A stretch of 64,000 bases of DNA from Sinonovacula constricta (GCA_007844125.1 CM017563.1:33397840-33461839), one strand, 5' to 3'; shown: positions 11,713 through 24,594, counted from the stretch's first letter. Notes: generated from the letters alone by a model not told the origin. Made by a program: numbers and translations.

Positions 11713-12699
11713 GAATGTATATTCTGAAAGGACATTATCACAATTTATTTGCATTTCACATTTCTTCTCTTTAAAATCTGCTTAAGTAGAAAGCAAATAT
11801 TTTTCAATCCATTTATGTAATAATACGCTACTTGTTGCAAACAAAGATAATTCTACTAAAACATTCGTGTATATGTGCTTGCAAAAATATGACTTAAATA
11901 TGTTTTCATTCATCTCTTCTTAAACTGTTTGAATAGTGACTCTGCAACCGCATAGTTCTGAATCTATGAACATCGGCAAGAAAGCGTCACATGCTGAAAA
12001 TACAATAGATAAGACAATTAGAAAAATGGGAGAAACCCCAGCATACATGTACTTGTGCACATATAACTCTCATACGTGTCGTAGTTCTACGTCTGAATAG
12101 CTGTAATATTGCAGATTATAATACAATATTCACAAACTTACTGTCTTTTGAGTTGTGTTCTCTGAAAGCAGTAGACGTGAATGATATTGTTGATATTTAG
12201 ATTTGGTCAAACATTTTTATAATTTAAGATATATATTACTTTTTAAACGAATATGAGTAATGCTTACGCATCATTTTCTAAAATAATGAAAAAATTAACC
12301 AAAAAACGCAGTTGTTAAGAAACAAACACTTCTACTACAGACTTATATATTCCATCTGGTTGTTGAGTTTTTGTTCTTTTTAGTCATAGAGACACATACT
12401 AGTTTTTAAATGTTATTACCAGTTTCATCGCTAATACTTCACACATACATGTAACAGTCCCATGAGCAACAAAGACGAAATCTATTTGTAGAGATCCGAA
12501 AACGAATAAAATAACTTTATTTATTTGTAGCGAATAGGTTATATTACAAATGTCCTACAAACACTATCAATATCTATGTAAACTTTGCTGAGTTGTTGGA
12601 TTCATAATAACATAAATTTTGAAGAATTATTAACTATATTTCATAAACATTCTTATAACATTTCAGTGTAGATGTATGTGTATTTAAACGGTAATATGT

Positions 12700-15600
12700 A
12701 CTTAGATTACCTCAGTTACTTGTATGATGGGGTTTACTACTAGTAAATACGAAAGGAAAAAATAAATAATTAATACATTTTTAGATCAGCACACTTTCTC
12801 TGGTAATTTAACAGTACTTTTTTTGGCATATTAGCAAATCCTTACTCGATGCATGTTTAAAAAATTGTTTTCTGTATACTAAAGCGTCGTTGTGAAAGTG
12901 TAAACATTTAAAGTCATGCTTATTTTCGGGATGGTCTGTATTATAAATGTTAGATGTATTTTGCAAATTAAACATTAAGTTTCCATTTTATGAGAAATGC
13001 GTCTATCCTGATAAAATACAGTTTTAAGGAAAAAAAACAACAAAAACGCTTCTCTATACAAGACAGTATCACTTTTTCTTTCTCTTTCTTTTTTTGTTAT
13101 GTAAATATTATCTTAGATTCGTGTTAGCATACAATAGTTGCAAATGTAATTATTACTGTTATTGTTACTACTGCATTACTAGCAGTCCCAGGAGTCACAT
13201 AGACGAAATGTATTTGTGTAACTCCGGCAACTGAATAACAAGTTTATTACTAGCAAAGAGATGTCTAGAGCAAGTTTCTTACAAACAATAAACAACAAAG
13301 TGTCATAATGAAATGAAGTTATAAAAGGAACCTTCCCCTAAGTTACAGAAAACAGGCCCTTCAGTCAATACGAGAAGGCGTTTGATTGTTCTATGGTCCA
13401 TGGAACATCTATAGTAGTTATATCAACACCAGGCAATGTCCCGTCACTTAAATTGTAAGACCATTCTTTACATTTAGTTATCTTGTCATATTTCCCGTCA
13501 ACAGCATCGTATTAAGGCAATTACTTCGTGTTTGCCAAGACTTATATATGGGAGAAGCCTCCGGCCAGATAGTAATGTCCATATATGAGACAAGGTTCAC
13601 TGTAAAGGTAGAATGTATACTAACATAACTTATTACAAGTAATTGCCAAAAATCATGTTTTATTTGCATTTCTTGTCGTGTCTTGCAATTTTAACTTTAT
13701 AACCATTATTTGTAAGTTTTATATTACAATCGGTAGAAATTTGATTTTAAGTACATGTCTTGATTGTCGCTTTTATTTTTTAGCATTTAAAGTGAACAGT
13801 TGCCAAAAAGTGTTAAAATACTTTAAGTGTTAACTCAGTAACTCAAGTTATAACTTATATTTGATTACAATAACAATGTAACACTATTTGCCATGCGACT
13901 ACAGTAAAACTTTGCTGAGGGACCACCTCACTAAGTGAAGCACCTCACTAAAGGGGGCACCTTCATTTCAGACCAGAACCGTTTATTGTCCTATATTTTT
14001 CATTGTGCCCAAACCCAGAAAAGAGGACCACCTCGCTACACGGGACACTTATTTCAGAACTAATCATCGAAATTACAACTTTAACAATCCCCGCAAGAAT
14101 AGACACCACTTGGTCAAGGTTGTCACCTTTCACTCTCACTGAATATGTTGTTCACACTTGGATAAGCTGATTTGTGAACTTACAAATATGTGATTTAAAC
14201 CCGTTGCTTCTTGCTTATAGCAATGACTCATGGATATACATAAGTGTTATTCGTGGAAAGTAAATTAGCATGGAGCTTATGTCGACTTTAGAGAAACATC
14301 CAAAGAGTCAATGCTGAAGGCAAAACAAGTTTAAACTTACAGTATACACGTACAATAGGTTTATTGCCACGATTTGAGAAACTATTCCCGTCTACATACT
14401 TGTCTCTGAATGTATAGTCTATTAATAAAAGACATGAGCAAGCGTGATGAAAGGATTGTAATTAGGTTTACGTTATAATTACAAATTTTATACGATAATC
14501 GTGTAATCCACCTCGCTAAGAGAGATGAAATCTATTAAAACTACCAGTGGTCCTGTTAGTCAGGTTCACTGTATATAACAGTTAGATAGAATCTCGGAAG
14601 TTGACTGTTGAAGTTACGCAGTCAAACAAACAATACACAAACGACATGGATTTATATTTCCTAGTCAATTTAGTCACAACATATAAATATATGCTTAAAG
14701 CAAGAAAAGCCGTTATATATGGAAATCGTGGAATAATATATTTACTCGTATAAAGTACAAGAACATACCAGGACTTCACTGACAGTTTTGATATACAGCG
14801 ACTGGAGTAGTTTGACAGAAAATCGTACATAACGCATATTAGAAACATATGCACGTGTTCAGCTACAACTTACTTTGGCAGGTACCTACCTTCTGGTACC
14901 GATAGTGTTTGAAGACTATTTTAGCGAGGAGTAAACATAAACACTTTGTTTTGACTTTGTTATGTATAAAAAAAGATTGTTTATACCTAGATCAAGGTTA
15001 ACTGGTTATGACATACACGCGACTTCTGTTCCAATATTTTCCAAGATCTAATGTTTTAATGTAGAGTCAATTTGATATCATACCACATTTACCAACACAC
15101 GCTATGAACAGAGACCTCACTGCCAGACGTAAAGATATATTGCAAAACAGCTAGAAAGGATTGCACGGGCCTGTGACAAATATATCAAAGGTTAATATGC
15201 TTTTACTGCATACACAGTAAGCATATTTCTTTCAATAGACAGGAAGATAAGTGAATAATGGCAGATTTGCAAAAAATGCACGTATCCTCATGGAAGATTC
15301 TTTTGAAAATTTGAGATCAATTCTGTACGCATGATCTTCCAGTCAATGACTATACGTATTGCCAATGATTCCTGGATAATTATTCTCGTGGATTTATCAC
15401 TTGTCCTGCTTACTAGCCTTATTGATACAAATTATTTTTTATTATAAAATTTTGGATCAATTACCAACTATATAAAACCTTTGATATATACTGCATTTAC
15501 ACAAATATGACTCACGCTTATTATTTTACTAAAATTTTTTACTAATACATCTTTATATGTATGATGGGATGTTAAGAAATCAGTAACTAGAACAACAGAA

Positions 15601-16440
15601 ATAATATTTTCCGATTTTTATTGCGCTTTCTTTTTCTTTTTACATATACTCATACTAATTGAAAGCTCGGAACGGGTTTTCAATTTCTCATAGCTACCAC
15701 TGTATTGTTGACAGTTCTATAAGTCATAACAACAAACTTTATTTGTACCGATCCGAAAACTGAATAACATAAGTTTATAATCAGAAACATTTCCAAGAGC
15801 CAATGTCCTTCAAACACTGTCTTAACAACAAGCCACAATACTTACAAAATGCCATCAAAATAATTCTCACGCAAGAATCTGATGAACAGTTACATTTTAC
15901 TGGATTCTTCCGTTCGGCGATTTATCAGATGGTCTGCTTACCAACTTCACTAAAATAAGGTCTCAAATTTATCATTAAAAAAAAACAAAACAAATTGCAA
16001 TACGCGACGAAGCTAGCTTGTAGTATTTACGAGGGTATGTTGAAATATATTTGACGTAAAGCATTCTTCACAAAGTAAGCTTAACAGATTCTATCTGTGC
16101 AAAGTCTGCCGGTGCATTTAACATTTCCCGATGTTGCTTTATCCTTTTACTCTATCTATTAATTGGTGCGAACAGACAAAAATAAACAATCGATTCTGTT
16201 ACATGTATTCTGTTATGTATACTTTGGCATCTTGCAAAATTTGGCGTTAGTTAAGATTGCTTCCATTTCTTACTATTTTGTTTAAATGGCAAATCTGAAA
16301 TTTTTGCAGTATATTTGTAACCTACTTGCTTATACTGTGTCTCTGTAGGTGTATATCCGATATGCTGAAAATATATTCCTGTACATATGCGAATAATTTG
16401 GTATTCTTGAACGCCGTCATGTGAGCACCAAAAACAAAAT
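12700..16440 (+). repeat. large duplication unit U, copy 2
   Basis: This repeats the order of copy 1: GATTACCTCAGTTA (12711), TTTTATGAGAAATGCG (12992; 9288 in copy 1), M (13155-13405), GTCTTGCAATTTTAAC (13680), ACAGTTTTGATATACAGCGAC (14791), TTTTAATGTAGAGTCAATTTGAT (15053), GTACGCATGATCTT (15325) and M again (15695-15860). An end section (15905-16400) matches 30920-31270. The only large difference is the 670-bp insertion at 13902. Confidence 0.7.
13902..14571. mobile_element. non-autonomous pogo/Tigger-like TIR element (670 bp)
   Basis: The left end CAGTAAAACTTTGCTGAGGG and the right end, read in reverse, CAGTGAACCTGACTAACAGG are imperfect inverted repeats of about 28 bp continuing into GACCAC. 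Both ends are flanked by TA (13900-13901 and 14572-14573), the target duplication of the Tc1/mariner/pogo superfamily, and the CAGT start is typical of pogo/Tigger. There is no transposase frame inside. Repeats of ACCACCTC(G/A)CTA lie within. Unit copy 1 lacks the insert at the matching place (about 10555). Confidence 0.8.
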
Positions 16441-16456
16441 ATCATTATACAATATA

Positions 16457-16787
16457 TGTCATAATAAAGATAATGAAGTATGTGTCACAATAAAGATTAT
16501 GAAGTAGATGTCACGATGAAGATAATAAAGTGTATGTCACAATAAAGATAATGAAGTAGATGTCACAATAAAGATAATGAAGTAGATGCCACAATAAAGA
16601 TAATGAAGAAGATGTCACGATAAAGATAAAAAGTGTATGTCACAATAAAGACAATGAAGAATATATCACAATAAAGATAATGAAGTAGATGTCACAATAA
16701 AGATAATGAAGTAGATGTCACGATGAAGATAATAAAGTATATGTCACAATAAATATAATGAAGTAGATGTCACAATAAAGATAATGA
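16457..16787. repeat. 26-bp minisatellite, about 12-13 copies
   Basis: The unit is ATGTCACAATAAAGATAATGAAGTAG with small substitutions (CGATGAAG, AATATAATG) between copies. It marks the right boundary of unit copy 2. Confidence 0.92.
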
Positions 16788-16954
16788 TGAAATATGGAGG
16801 AGATCCGACATAGGAATAATCTAGTACATTCATTTTCTGACATATATAACATTTCTTGGTTTCCACTGTGGTACGTCCGAAATCTAGGTTATTGAACTAT
16901 CATTGTACACTAGAAACACGTTTGCACATCTTGTCCAATGTTCAATTGAGACCA

Positions 16955-17110
16955 AAGTCAGACAGAAAGAATTGTTTACTGTAACAAAAGGGAATCTTTA
17001 TAATGACGTTTGTTGTTCAGATAGTGCCATTTAAGAATAACCATGAAAAATGCAACTTGCGCTTGTTTTTTTCCTGAAAATGCTCTGAAAAGAAGTATGA
17101 CTTGAAGCAA
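16955..17110 (-). repeat. module M fragment, inverted
   Basis: The reverse complement of about 16960-17030 is nearly identical to 9570-9640, including CTATCTGAACAACAAACGTC and GTTACAGTAAACAAT. Its right flank (GTGCCATTTAAGAATAACCATG) recurs at 22840, showing that this inverted fragment was itself copied. Confidence 0.65.
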
Positions 17111-17329
17111 AAAGAAAATAATTTTGTGTAACCCAATTTCCCTGAAACGTTGTTGGATACGAAAACATATTCTATATGCGACTTTCTGCATCTATTGTTA
17201 GAAAAATGGTTATCACATTAATTTATAATGATGTAAATTTCATGCTGCTTATAAGCTTAATTTTCTTCAATTTACGAATACCACCGCATAACTGTTGCTT
17301 AAAGTATAATACTCAAAACAAAAACAAGA

Positions 17330-17510
17330 CTGGTACCAGTTTAGGGACGATTTGTGACATGGGAGAATGTGGTCCATACGTTTATGGGTAAACAGCGATA
17401 CCAAGCCCGTACTAGATCGAATAGTAAGCATCGCCGGAATTTCTATCATAGATAACAGACGTCTGATAACATAAAATACCACAAATGCGTGTTTGCTTAT
17501 GCAACAAAAT
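17330..17510 (+). repeat. dispersed repeat P, copy 2
   Basis: Diverged match to 6009-6203 (GTTTAGGGACGATTTGTGACAT, GTACTAGATCGAAT, AAAATACCACAAATGCGTGTTT). The frame is broken here. Confidence 0.4.
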
Positions 17511-18002
17511 CTGAAATGAGATAGGTTTGGCGAATATTAAAGAAGGAAACTTGAAAGCTATAAATTGATATGCTTGACCTTCTTTTTTAAAACATGTAAT
17601 CCAAGAGTTTCTGATCAATATTCCCGCAAAAACAGGTGGAATGACCTTTAATCCCTTCAACGTTTATTCTTAAACATTCCATGTAAAAATCCTGGGTTAC
17701 CACGTGACACCACTAAACAATAAGTATGGGTTAAGTTTATTATTTACAACTATGAATCCATAATCCCTTCGAAACTTTGATTTTTGAGAATTGCCAATTT
17801 CGCATTGAAAACATCAAATACAATTAAACATACTGCAAATTAAACTAGAAAACAACAAAGCATATCAAAACACATTTTAGGGACAAACATTTTAGTATTA
17901 CAAAAATTTAAATCAGTATAAATAAAAAAAATCACGTCAGACTGGGAGTTGGAATTTTAATCCGTACACAATTCTTATACATAGTATCGGAAATGTGTTC
18001 AT

Positions 18003-18665
18003 GTTCTGACGGTGACAACTTCGTTGATTACCTCAGTTATGATGGGATTAACAACAAATAATTGCAAAATGAAAATAGTAAAAAATAAAAAAGATATCTT
18101 GGTCTGCTTTTAAAATTGTAAAAGTAATATTTGGCACAAAAGCAAACAATTTTAAAGTGGCTTTTATTGCAAACTGATATTGCATTTAAAATACACACAT
18201 GTAGGTTTCACTAAATCGGTGTACGTTTCTGAGGAAGAGTTGTCCGTTCATGTGAACAGCTGCAGTAAAAATGTGAACTTTCTATTAAAGTCAAACTTAT
18301 TTTTAGGATTTTTTCAATCAAATTTCTTGTCACGTTAATTTTTCATTGAATTTCTAAAAATACATAATGGCTTGACTGTTATAATCAATTTGATTGTTAA
18401 TACTTCATTAATAGTAATGTCATGAGTCTTGTAGAACTATTTTTGTGTAACTTGGACATCCGAATTGCAAATGTTTATCTCTAGCAAAGAAAATGTTCAG
18501 AGCCAAATTCCTGCAAATACTATAAGACAACAACAAAACGTTATAATGAAGAAAAGTTAAAAGGAACCTTCACTTAAGTTACAGAAAACATTTCAGTCAA
18601 CACATAGTGTCGTTCGTATGCTCTATGGTACATGGAATACCTAAGATAGATAAGTCAAGGCCAGG
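18003..18665 (+). repeat. large duplication unit U, copy 3 (partial)
   Basis: Starts with GATTACCTCAGTTATGATGGG and carries the head and module M (18405-18640, with ATGGTACATGGAATACCTA as its edge), then loses similarity. It is the shortest plus-strand copy. Confidence 0.6.
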
Positions 18666-18669
18666 CAAA

Positions 18670-19440
18670 GTCTTCAAAAATAAATCATGTGGGATTTAAG
18701 ACATTAACGTGCTGTAATCTATTTCTACTTAGACAGAATCGCGTGATTCCAAATCTATCGGTCAAAACTGTTTGACATGCCTCGCGTTAATACCTTGTAA
18801 ACATAAAATGTATGTTCGGGGAACTTTGTCACTACAATAATTTTTATTTTTATTTATATGATATATGAAGACAAACATACTTAAAAAGCTTATCGGTCAA
18901 CTTTATTTTGTAGTTTATATACTAGGAACGCTTTACATTTATTATAATTCATACATTTATATTATTTATATTATTTTTATAGTAGTTTTTAAAGATTTAG
19001 TCCAATGTGTTTATGTGCGGCAATATTTAAAGATGTTAAACACTATTTCCTCGCATGTCCAAAATTTTAAACACAAAGAGATACTATTTCGTGAAATCGA
19101 AAGGTAACTTTCAATAACATGAAATATGGTATTGTATTGGTTAGAAACTGGTTATACAGAAGACAATATGCTTTTCAGTAATAAAATTCCTAATTTTATT
19201 GGAGCCTCTTACAGATTATCTTCGGTTTATGCATTATGTACTCTTTTCTATTTTGCAAATAATGAGGGGTACCAGAACACTTTCACAAATCCTTTATATT
19301 TTATCCTTTGAAAAAAAAACTACATAGTTTATCTAGGTTATGTTTGTGACAACTACTTGTTATATCTTATTGATGTCAAATTTTATGGGGAGGGATGACG
19401 TTGTTAGAGTTGTTAGAACTTGTATCCCAACGCTCTTCAT
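18670..19440. other. no gene seen
   Basis: Very AT-rich. The 80- and 61-codon frames here have the Ile/Tyr/Phe-rich composition expected from random AT-rich DNA. Confidence 0.4.
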
Positions 19441-19942
<502 letters not shown>

Positions 19943-20989
19943 CCATTTATCTAATTAGGATGGAAAGCCTGAGTGTTGTTGTAAAATGAAACAGATTAGA
20001 GACGACGACACCTGTCAACTAACATTCGAAACAAAGTACTGTGGAAAAATATGAAAATGCTATTTTCAGACCTCTTTCATCTAATACATTATAACATGAT
20101 GAAAAGTGTCTTTGTATGCGACTGTCTCCACCATTTTAAATATTGTAATCACATCTTATGAACATTATGTAAACAGCAAATCGTCACAATAAAAAAATTG
20201 GTATTGTAGATAAATTTGTATATAAAATTAATAAATGTTTGGAACAGGAAATGTATTAACTGTCTGGTTTAATTTACAACGGATAAAATAGTTTCTATTG
20301 GAGTCTAAAATAAAGGTGGTTGGAATTATTAATTCCTAGTTGTACAGGGTTAATATTAAATGAAAAAGCAAAAATAATACAAACCTATTGCTTAGATGTG
20401 ACTAAACGTAGTTACAACTACTGTATTTTAACTCGGAACTGCTCGATTAAGGGTCTTGCAGTTTCATGTTTTTTTTGCGGGTACGCGTAGGGCGTTGAGA
20501 CTTACCAAGCTGAATAACATATAAATGGAACAGAAATGATGCACTTTGTCAAACACGTCTAAAATCTAAAGCCTATTATGATTATGATTATGAACTTATT
20601 GCTTATAACGAGTTAAAGTTAATCGTTAGAAGCACACATGTATTAATCACTGACATAAAACGAATTGATTCCCATAAAATATAAATCTATTACAAATGCA
20701 GGCTTTATTATTATTCGTGATTTACATTTAGACGTTGCTTCCCACTTCCTGATTTCCAATTAACAGTGCTTAAATCCTTGTCTTAAATACCTTGGTTTAA
20801 CGTTAATATGATTCAATAAAAAGTAATTTGAGGAATGTTCATTGGGAAATCCCATATAAATTTGATACAAACATACTAAAATGCATACTGAATCGCTTAA
20901 GAGAGTTTTATCTTTAATGCGAAATTCAGGGATTATTCAGATTATACCCTCTTATCTTAAACACATGCACTTAGGAAAAAGACACATGT

Positions 20990-21200
20990 TATCTTTCAAG
21001 AAGAGAATTTATGTCGGTAGCAATAAGAATATATGACAAATCCTATAAGCATTGAAACATATAGCAAAATTTGAAAAAGCACACGACAAAGGTATTTACA
21101 TGCATGTAAATGTAAGAACAAATCTGTGATGAATAATTTAACAAAAAGAGCTAACCGAAATGTTACTGCACTATCAGTCGGCATCAGTCGGCAACAGGCG
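20990..21200 (-). repeat. dispersed repeat R, inverted copy
   Basis: The reverse complement carries GTAAATACCTTTGTC, CATCACAGATTTGTTCTTAC and TGTTAAAT...ATTCATC, matching 51300-51480. Confidence 0.65.
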
Positions 21201-21870
21201 CACTTATTTCTTTCGAGCATTTATTGCCAGTTATTTTTATCATGGTAATAAATGCCAACCTTGAATAATCGCGAATAAATTCACATTTCCCTCTAGAGCT
21301 ACGAATTGAAAACTGCAAAACAAAGTCATGTATTAGCTAGCCTGCTCTGACGGTATATGTGCTTTGCCAATCTGCTTTACTTCATTCTGTCTGGAAAAAG
21401 AACGAATGTTAAAACCACAGATGGCATTTTGCTCGGGCGAACTGTTATATAGCTATAACAAGACGTTGACCAACATTACGATTTCTATTTCTTATTCACA
21501 GTATCTTCGATTTTGTCCAATGCGTGTTCACATGAACTTACGTCACTATTCTGCTTCATGCAACGACGCCCACAGTTTTCACTAGATCAATACCACGTAT
21601 TCATTTAATCATGTGTTCCTTTCAGGCAAGTTTACCTAACAAACTGACTTTTGTCTTAACGTTTCTGTTTATTTTGGAAAGTCTTATGCAACTAATTCGT
21701 GTTGTGGTGTATACAGTTATAACATAAGCTGTACCCGGTAATGGTATTCTAGAGTACAGGAAAAAAATAACGAAAACAAATTTTATAACAGATAAAGGAC
21801 AGTTATCAGAAAACTTCTCGATAATTCGTAAAACCAAAAGATAACTTAAACATACAATACACCAACGATT

Positions 21871-22070
21871 ATGTATTCCCGTTCACTACTTAGATTTAGT
21901 GTTGTTGTAATAAGCATGTCGATTTTGTTGAATCGTGGTGACGTAGCCAGTGCCAATGTGTTCCAATCAGCTGATATGTACACACATTGTGCTAGAAGTT
22001 GTTTTGTAATTTCACCAAATAAATGCCGGTTTGAAATTATTCCCAGATGGCCTTGCGTCAGCATTTCTAG
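21871..22070 (+). CDS. candidate first coding exon of a small cysteine-containing secreted peptide
   Basis: The ATG at 21871 (A at -3) opens 66 codons and two bases, ending at a strong donor (TCTAG|GTGAGG). Residues 1-28 read as a signal peptide: a basic N-terminus (MYSRSLLR), a hydrophobic core (FSVVVISMSILL) and an ASA cleavage motif before NVF. The rest is polar with four cysteines (HCARSC, NKC, PC). The intron would be phase 2. A phase-2 acceptor at 24484-24485 gives a fitting second exon (see 24486-24594), for a 102-residue precursor with six cysteines after the signal peptide. The family is unknown to me; secreted cysteine peptides include defence peptides, hormones and matrix proteins, and nothing here picks one. 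Confidence 0.5.
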
Positions 22071-22194
22071 GTGAGGTCAGACTGCTACGCAGAGAAAAAA
22101 CAAACAATTCCAAATATACGGCATGAATGAACAATAATAGAACATTTAAGGTAAAGCAAATTCAATGCTGCACTTCCAATTGAAAAGTATCAAA

Positions 22195-22262
22195 GTTGGG
22201 GCCAACATGCTTCAAAACTGGGGGTTGAGGGTTCGAATCCTGGTGTGGTCACCAGAAGGTTT
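22195..22262 (+). repeat. tRNA-like sequence (box B present)
   Basis: GAGGGTTCGAATCCTGG is a good Pol III box B, but the preceding 50 bp do not fold into an acceptable D-arm and anticodon arm, so this is more likely a SINE relic than a tRNA gene. Confidence 0.3.
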
Positions 22263-22689
22263 GAGTCAAGTAACATACAAACCCTTCGTCTTGTTTCCAA
22301 ATGATACTCAATAGCAAAACACTTCTTCTAAATAGGATATAACACAATATTTTGAGATTCATTGTTTCTTAAGAAGAGAAACTTTAAATTAAAATTTTAG
22401 ACCACAAAAATATCCATAAATTTAATACTGGTTGGAATTTTTTCTCAAATATTGATATGCTCGTCTACATTAAAGTATACAACTCTTCTGTTATGTTTGT
22501 TTTCAAATTCTATTTATTTTCTATTACACTTGCTTACCTTAAAAGAAAATGGGCAACCTTTTGTACTTGAAAATCTTATATTTTACATGTACAACATGAA
22601 TTCTAGACTTACTGTACACGGTGAATCAAAACAACGTACATGTAACTCTTTGCACACGCACACAAATTGCAGATGTATAGTACACTCAT

Positions 22690-23095
22690 GCAACACGAAC
22701 GTTTCACGCAAATAGACACATGCAACACAAACGTTGCACGCATGACATCCAAATAATTGTTCTACAAATGTGTATTGGAAACTAGTATGTACATATGTGA
22801 AATGTCATATTGTCAAATGGCCCACTGTGTTCAATGCGCCATTTAAGGATAACTACGAAAGTACATGCATTTGTCTTTTCTGAAATGCATTGAAAAATCC
22901 CACAAATAATGCCCAATATTTATGTGAACAGTGTAGTATACATGTAACACACCAATGACCATTCCAATGATTTATTTTTTAAATCATGCCGTACAACATG
23001 CGTATAACGTTCTTGTTGCATGTGTGTATGGTGCGTGCAGCGTTCGTGTTACATGTGTGTATCATGCGTGCAACGTTTGAGTTGCATGTGTCTAT
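22690..23095. repeat. inverted repeat built of short CATGCAACACGAACGT-type units
   Basis: The left arm (22688-22745) has two tandem copies of CATGCAACAC(G/A)AACGTT(T/G)CACGCA. The right arm (22985-23090) has at least three copies of the reverse complement (CGTGCAACGTT...GTTGCATGTGT). The spacer is about 240 bp. A further single unit lies at 31335-31380. Confidence 0.65.
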
Positions 23096-23509
23096 ATGCA
23101 ATGGAAAGCAAAGAGAGTTATGTATGTCCGAAAATGCATTTGCTCGAGTATTCAAATTTCAGCCTTTCCTTCATATTTCTTTATTATCTAAATTATGATA
23201 TCTATTGATATTAAGTAATTGGTACTCACTTGTCGGCGTCCAAGGATACCAAACCTTATTATTATTTTCTAAAATGTTCTAGAACATATATTCAGCAAGT
23301 CAGAGACGTTTAATGCTTCTACATACATCGCTTTACCATGAGTATTTTTTCATTTGTGAATGGTTGTTTAAGCTGGCTTCGTACCGATAAGTACTTCGTA
23401 TTTATAAAAGTTAGAAAAACCTAAATGTTCCTAAGGGAAGTTGGTATGGTAAATATCTGATGAATCGCCGAAAGCATTTGTCCAGAAAACAGTATATATC
23501 TCAAACTCT

Positions 23510-23715
23510 CTAATAAGAATATATGACAAAGTCCTATGAGCAATTCAACATAAATTTAAAAAAGGCCCAGGACAAAGGTATACACATGCGCAAGCCAAAG
23601 GTAAAAGTAAGAACAATTCTGTGATGAATCATTTAACAAAAGAGCAAATCTAATGTTTAGCACCTTGGAAAACGGTCAGTCGGCAAAAGGGAAAGACCGC
23701 GGTGCTTAAAGAAAA
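23510..23715 (-). repeat. dispersed repeat R, inverted copy
   Basis: The reverse complement matches 51290-51480 (CATATATTCTTAT, GTATACCTTTGTCCTGGGCC, TCACAGAATTGTTCTTAC, CCGACTGACCG). Confidence 0.65.
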
Positions 23716-24064
23716 GCTTATTCAATTCATCATTGCAAAACACGCTCAATGATGTCAATAAAACGTGGATTTTTTCCAATATATTGTTATATGTTATGTC
23801 ACTTCACACTCTACTTTATAATGAACACTTGTTCATGAGCTCACATATGGACGCGAGTATCTGGTTGAATGGTCATCCTAAAATATAAGTCTTGACATAC
23901 AACAGATTAATTTGCATGTATGACAGCACAACTAAATGAAGACTGGTACAAAGGTTGTCTGTAGAGCGTGTCTGGTATTCACATATCTACATTGAATGTT
24001 CCACAGGTGATGTTACATACAAACCCTAGTTCTGTTTCTTAAGGAAGTGGTCATTTTACGATAT

Positions 24065-24450
24065 TTCTTGATTAAGTTATTTTGCTGTTAAGAACGTCTT
24101 TTCTAGGGCACTGACTAAAGAAATGGCTTTGCTTGTGATAAAGTTATGTTTGTTGATTTGTTGTTAAGAATATCTTTGTGGGACATTGGCTAAATAAATT
24201 TCTTTGCTAATAATAAAGTTTTGCTATTAAGCTAATTTGTATGTTAAGAAGTCTTTGTAGGACATTGGCTAAAGAAACTTCTTTGCTTGTAATAAAGTCA
24301 TGTTATTGAGCTGCTTTGTTGTTAAGAACGTCTTTGAAGGACATTGGCTATATACATTTCTTTGATAGTAATAAAGTTATGTTATTAAACTACTTTGTTG
24401 TTAAGACGTCTTTGCAGGTAGGACATTGTAATAAAGTTATGTTATTCAGT
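24065..24450 (-). repeat. module M segment amplified into an ~83-bp tandem array
   Basis: Four to five tandem units, each containing TTGTTGTTAAGAA(C)GTCTTT, GGACATTGGCTAAA and TTTGCTTGTAATAAAGTTATG. The reverse complement of one unit matches the core of module M (for example 15750-15830), so an internal piece of M expanded locally. The end of this array leads straight into the putative second exon at 24486. Confidence 0.8.
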
Positions 24451-24485
24451 TGGCTGATCTATGTGCATGGAGTTCGTCTTTGTAG

Positions 24486-24594
24486 ATCCCGGGAGTGTCG
24501 GTACTGCAGTGGTAGTGATGAAAAAGATAACGTTATTTACAATAATGGTTGGGGTTTAATGAATAAAAATAACAAGAGAGTAAAGGAAAAGTAA
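24486..24594 (+). CDS. candidate second (last) exon of the 21871 secreted peptide gene
   Basis: The acceptor GTTCGTCTTTGTAG precedes an exon whose first base completes the codon left open by the 22070 donor (AG+A = Arg). It then encodes SRECRYCSGSDEKD, a hydrophilic tail rich in Asn and Lys, and a TAA stop at 24592-24594; 35 residues. It adds two cysteines to the four in exon 1. AATAAA lies 171 bp downstream. Caution: the same DNA is recognisably the end of an inverted module M, and the acceptor AG is not present in the sister copies, so this is either an exonised repeat or a chance match. The correct phase alone has a one-in-three chance. Confidence 0.33.

Larger units (their letters stand above)
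8937..12650 (+). repeat. large duplication unit U, copy 1
   Basis: This is the first of several diverged copies of a multi-kilobase unit. Ordered landmarks are a head with GATTGCCTCAGTTA (8931), module M (9445-9690), a centre with TTGCAATTATGAC (10385) and GACAGATTTGATGTATCAC (10741), a tail with TTTTAATGTAGAGTAAATTTGAT (11050) and GTACGCACGATCT (11309), and a second M near 12415-12560. The same order recurs in copy 2. No intact gene was found in it. It also holds the decayed TIR element T at 9844 and a SINE-C at 11520. Confidence 0.7.

Noticed and set aside
14582..14854. 90-codon minus-strand frame in unit copy 2
   Set aside because: The matching sequence in copy 1 (10560-10830) is interrupted, and the frame shows no conservation.
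24065..24450. Regularly spaced repeats that might suggest a CRISPR-like array
   Set aside because: Units are directly adjacent without unique spacers and derive from module M; the setting is eukaryotic.
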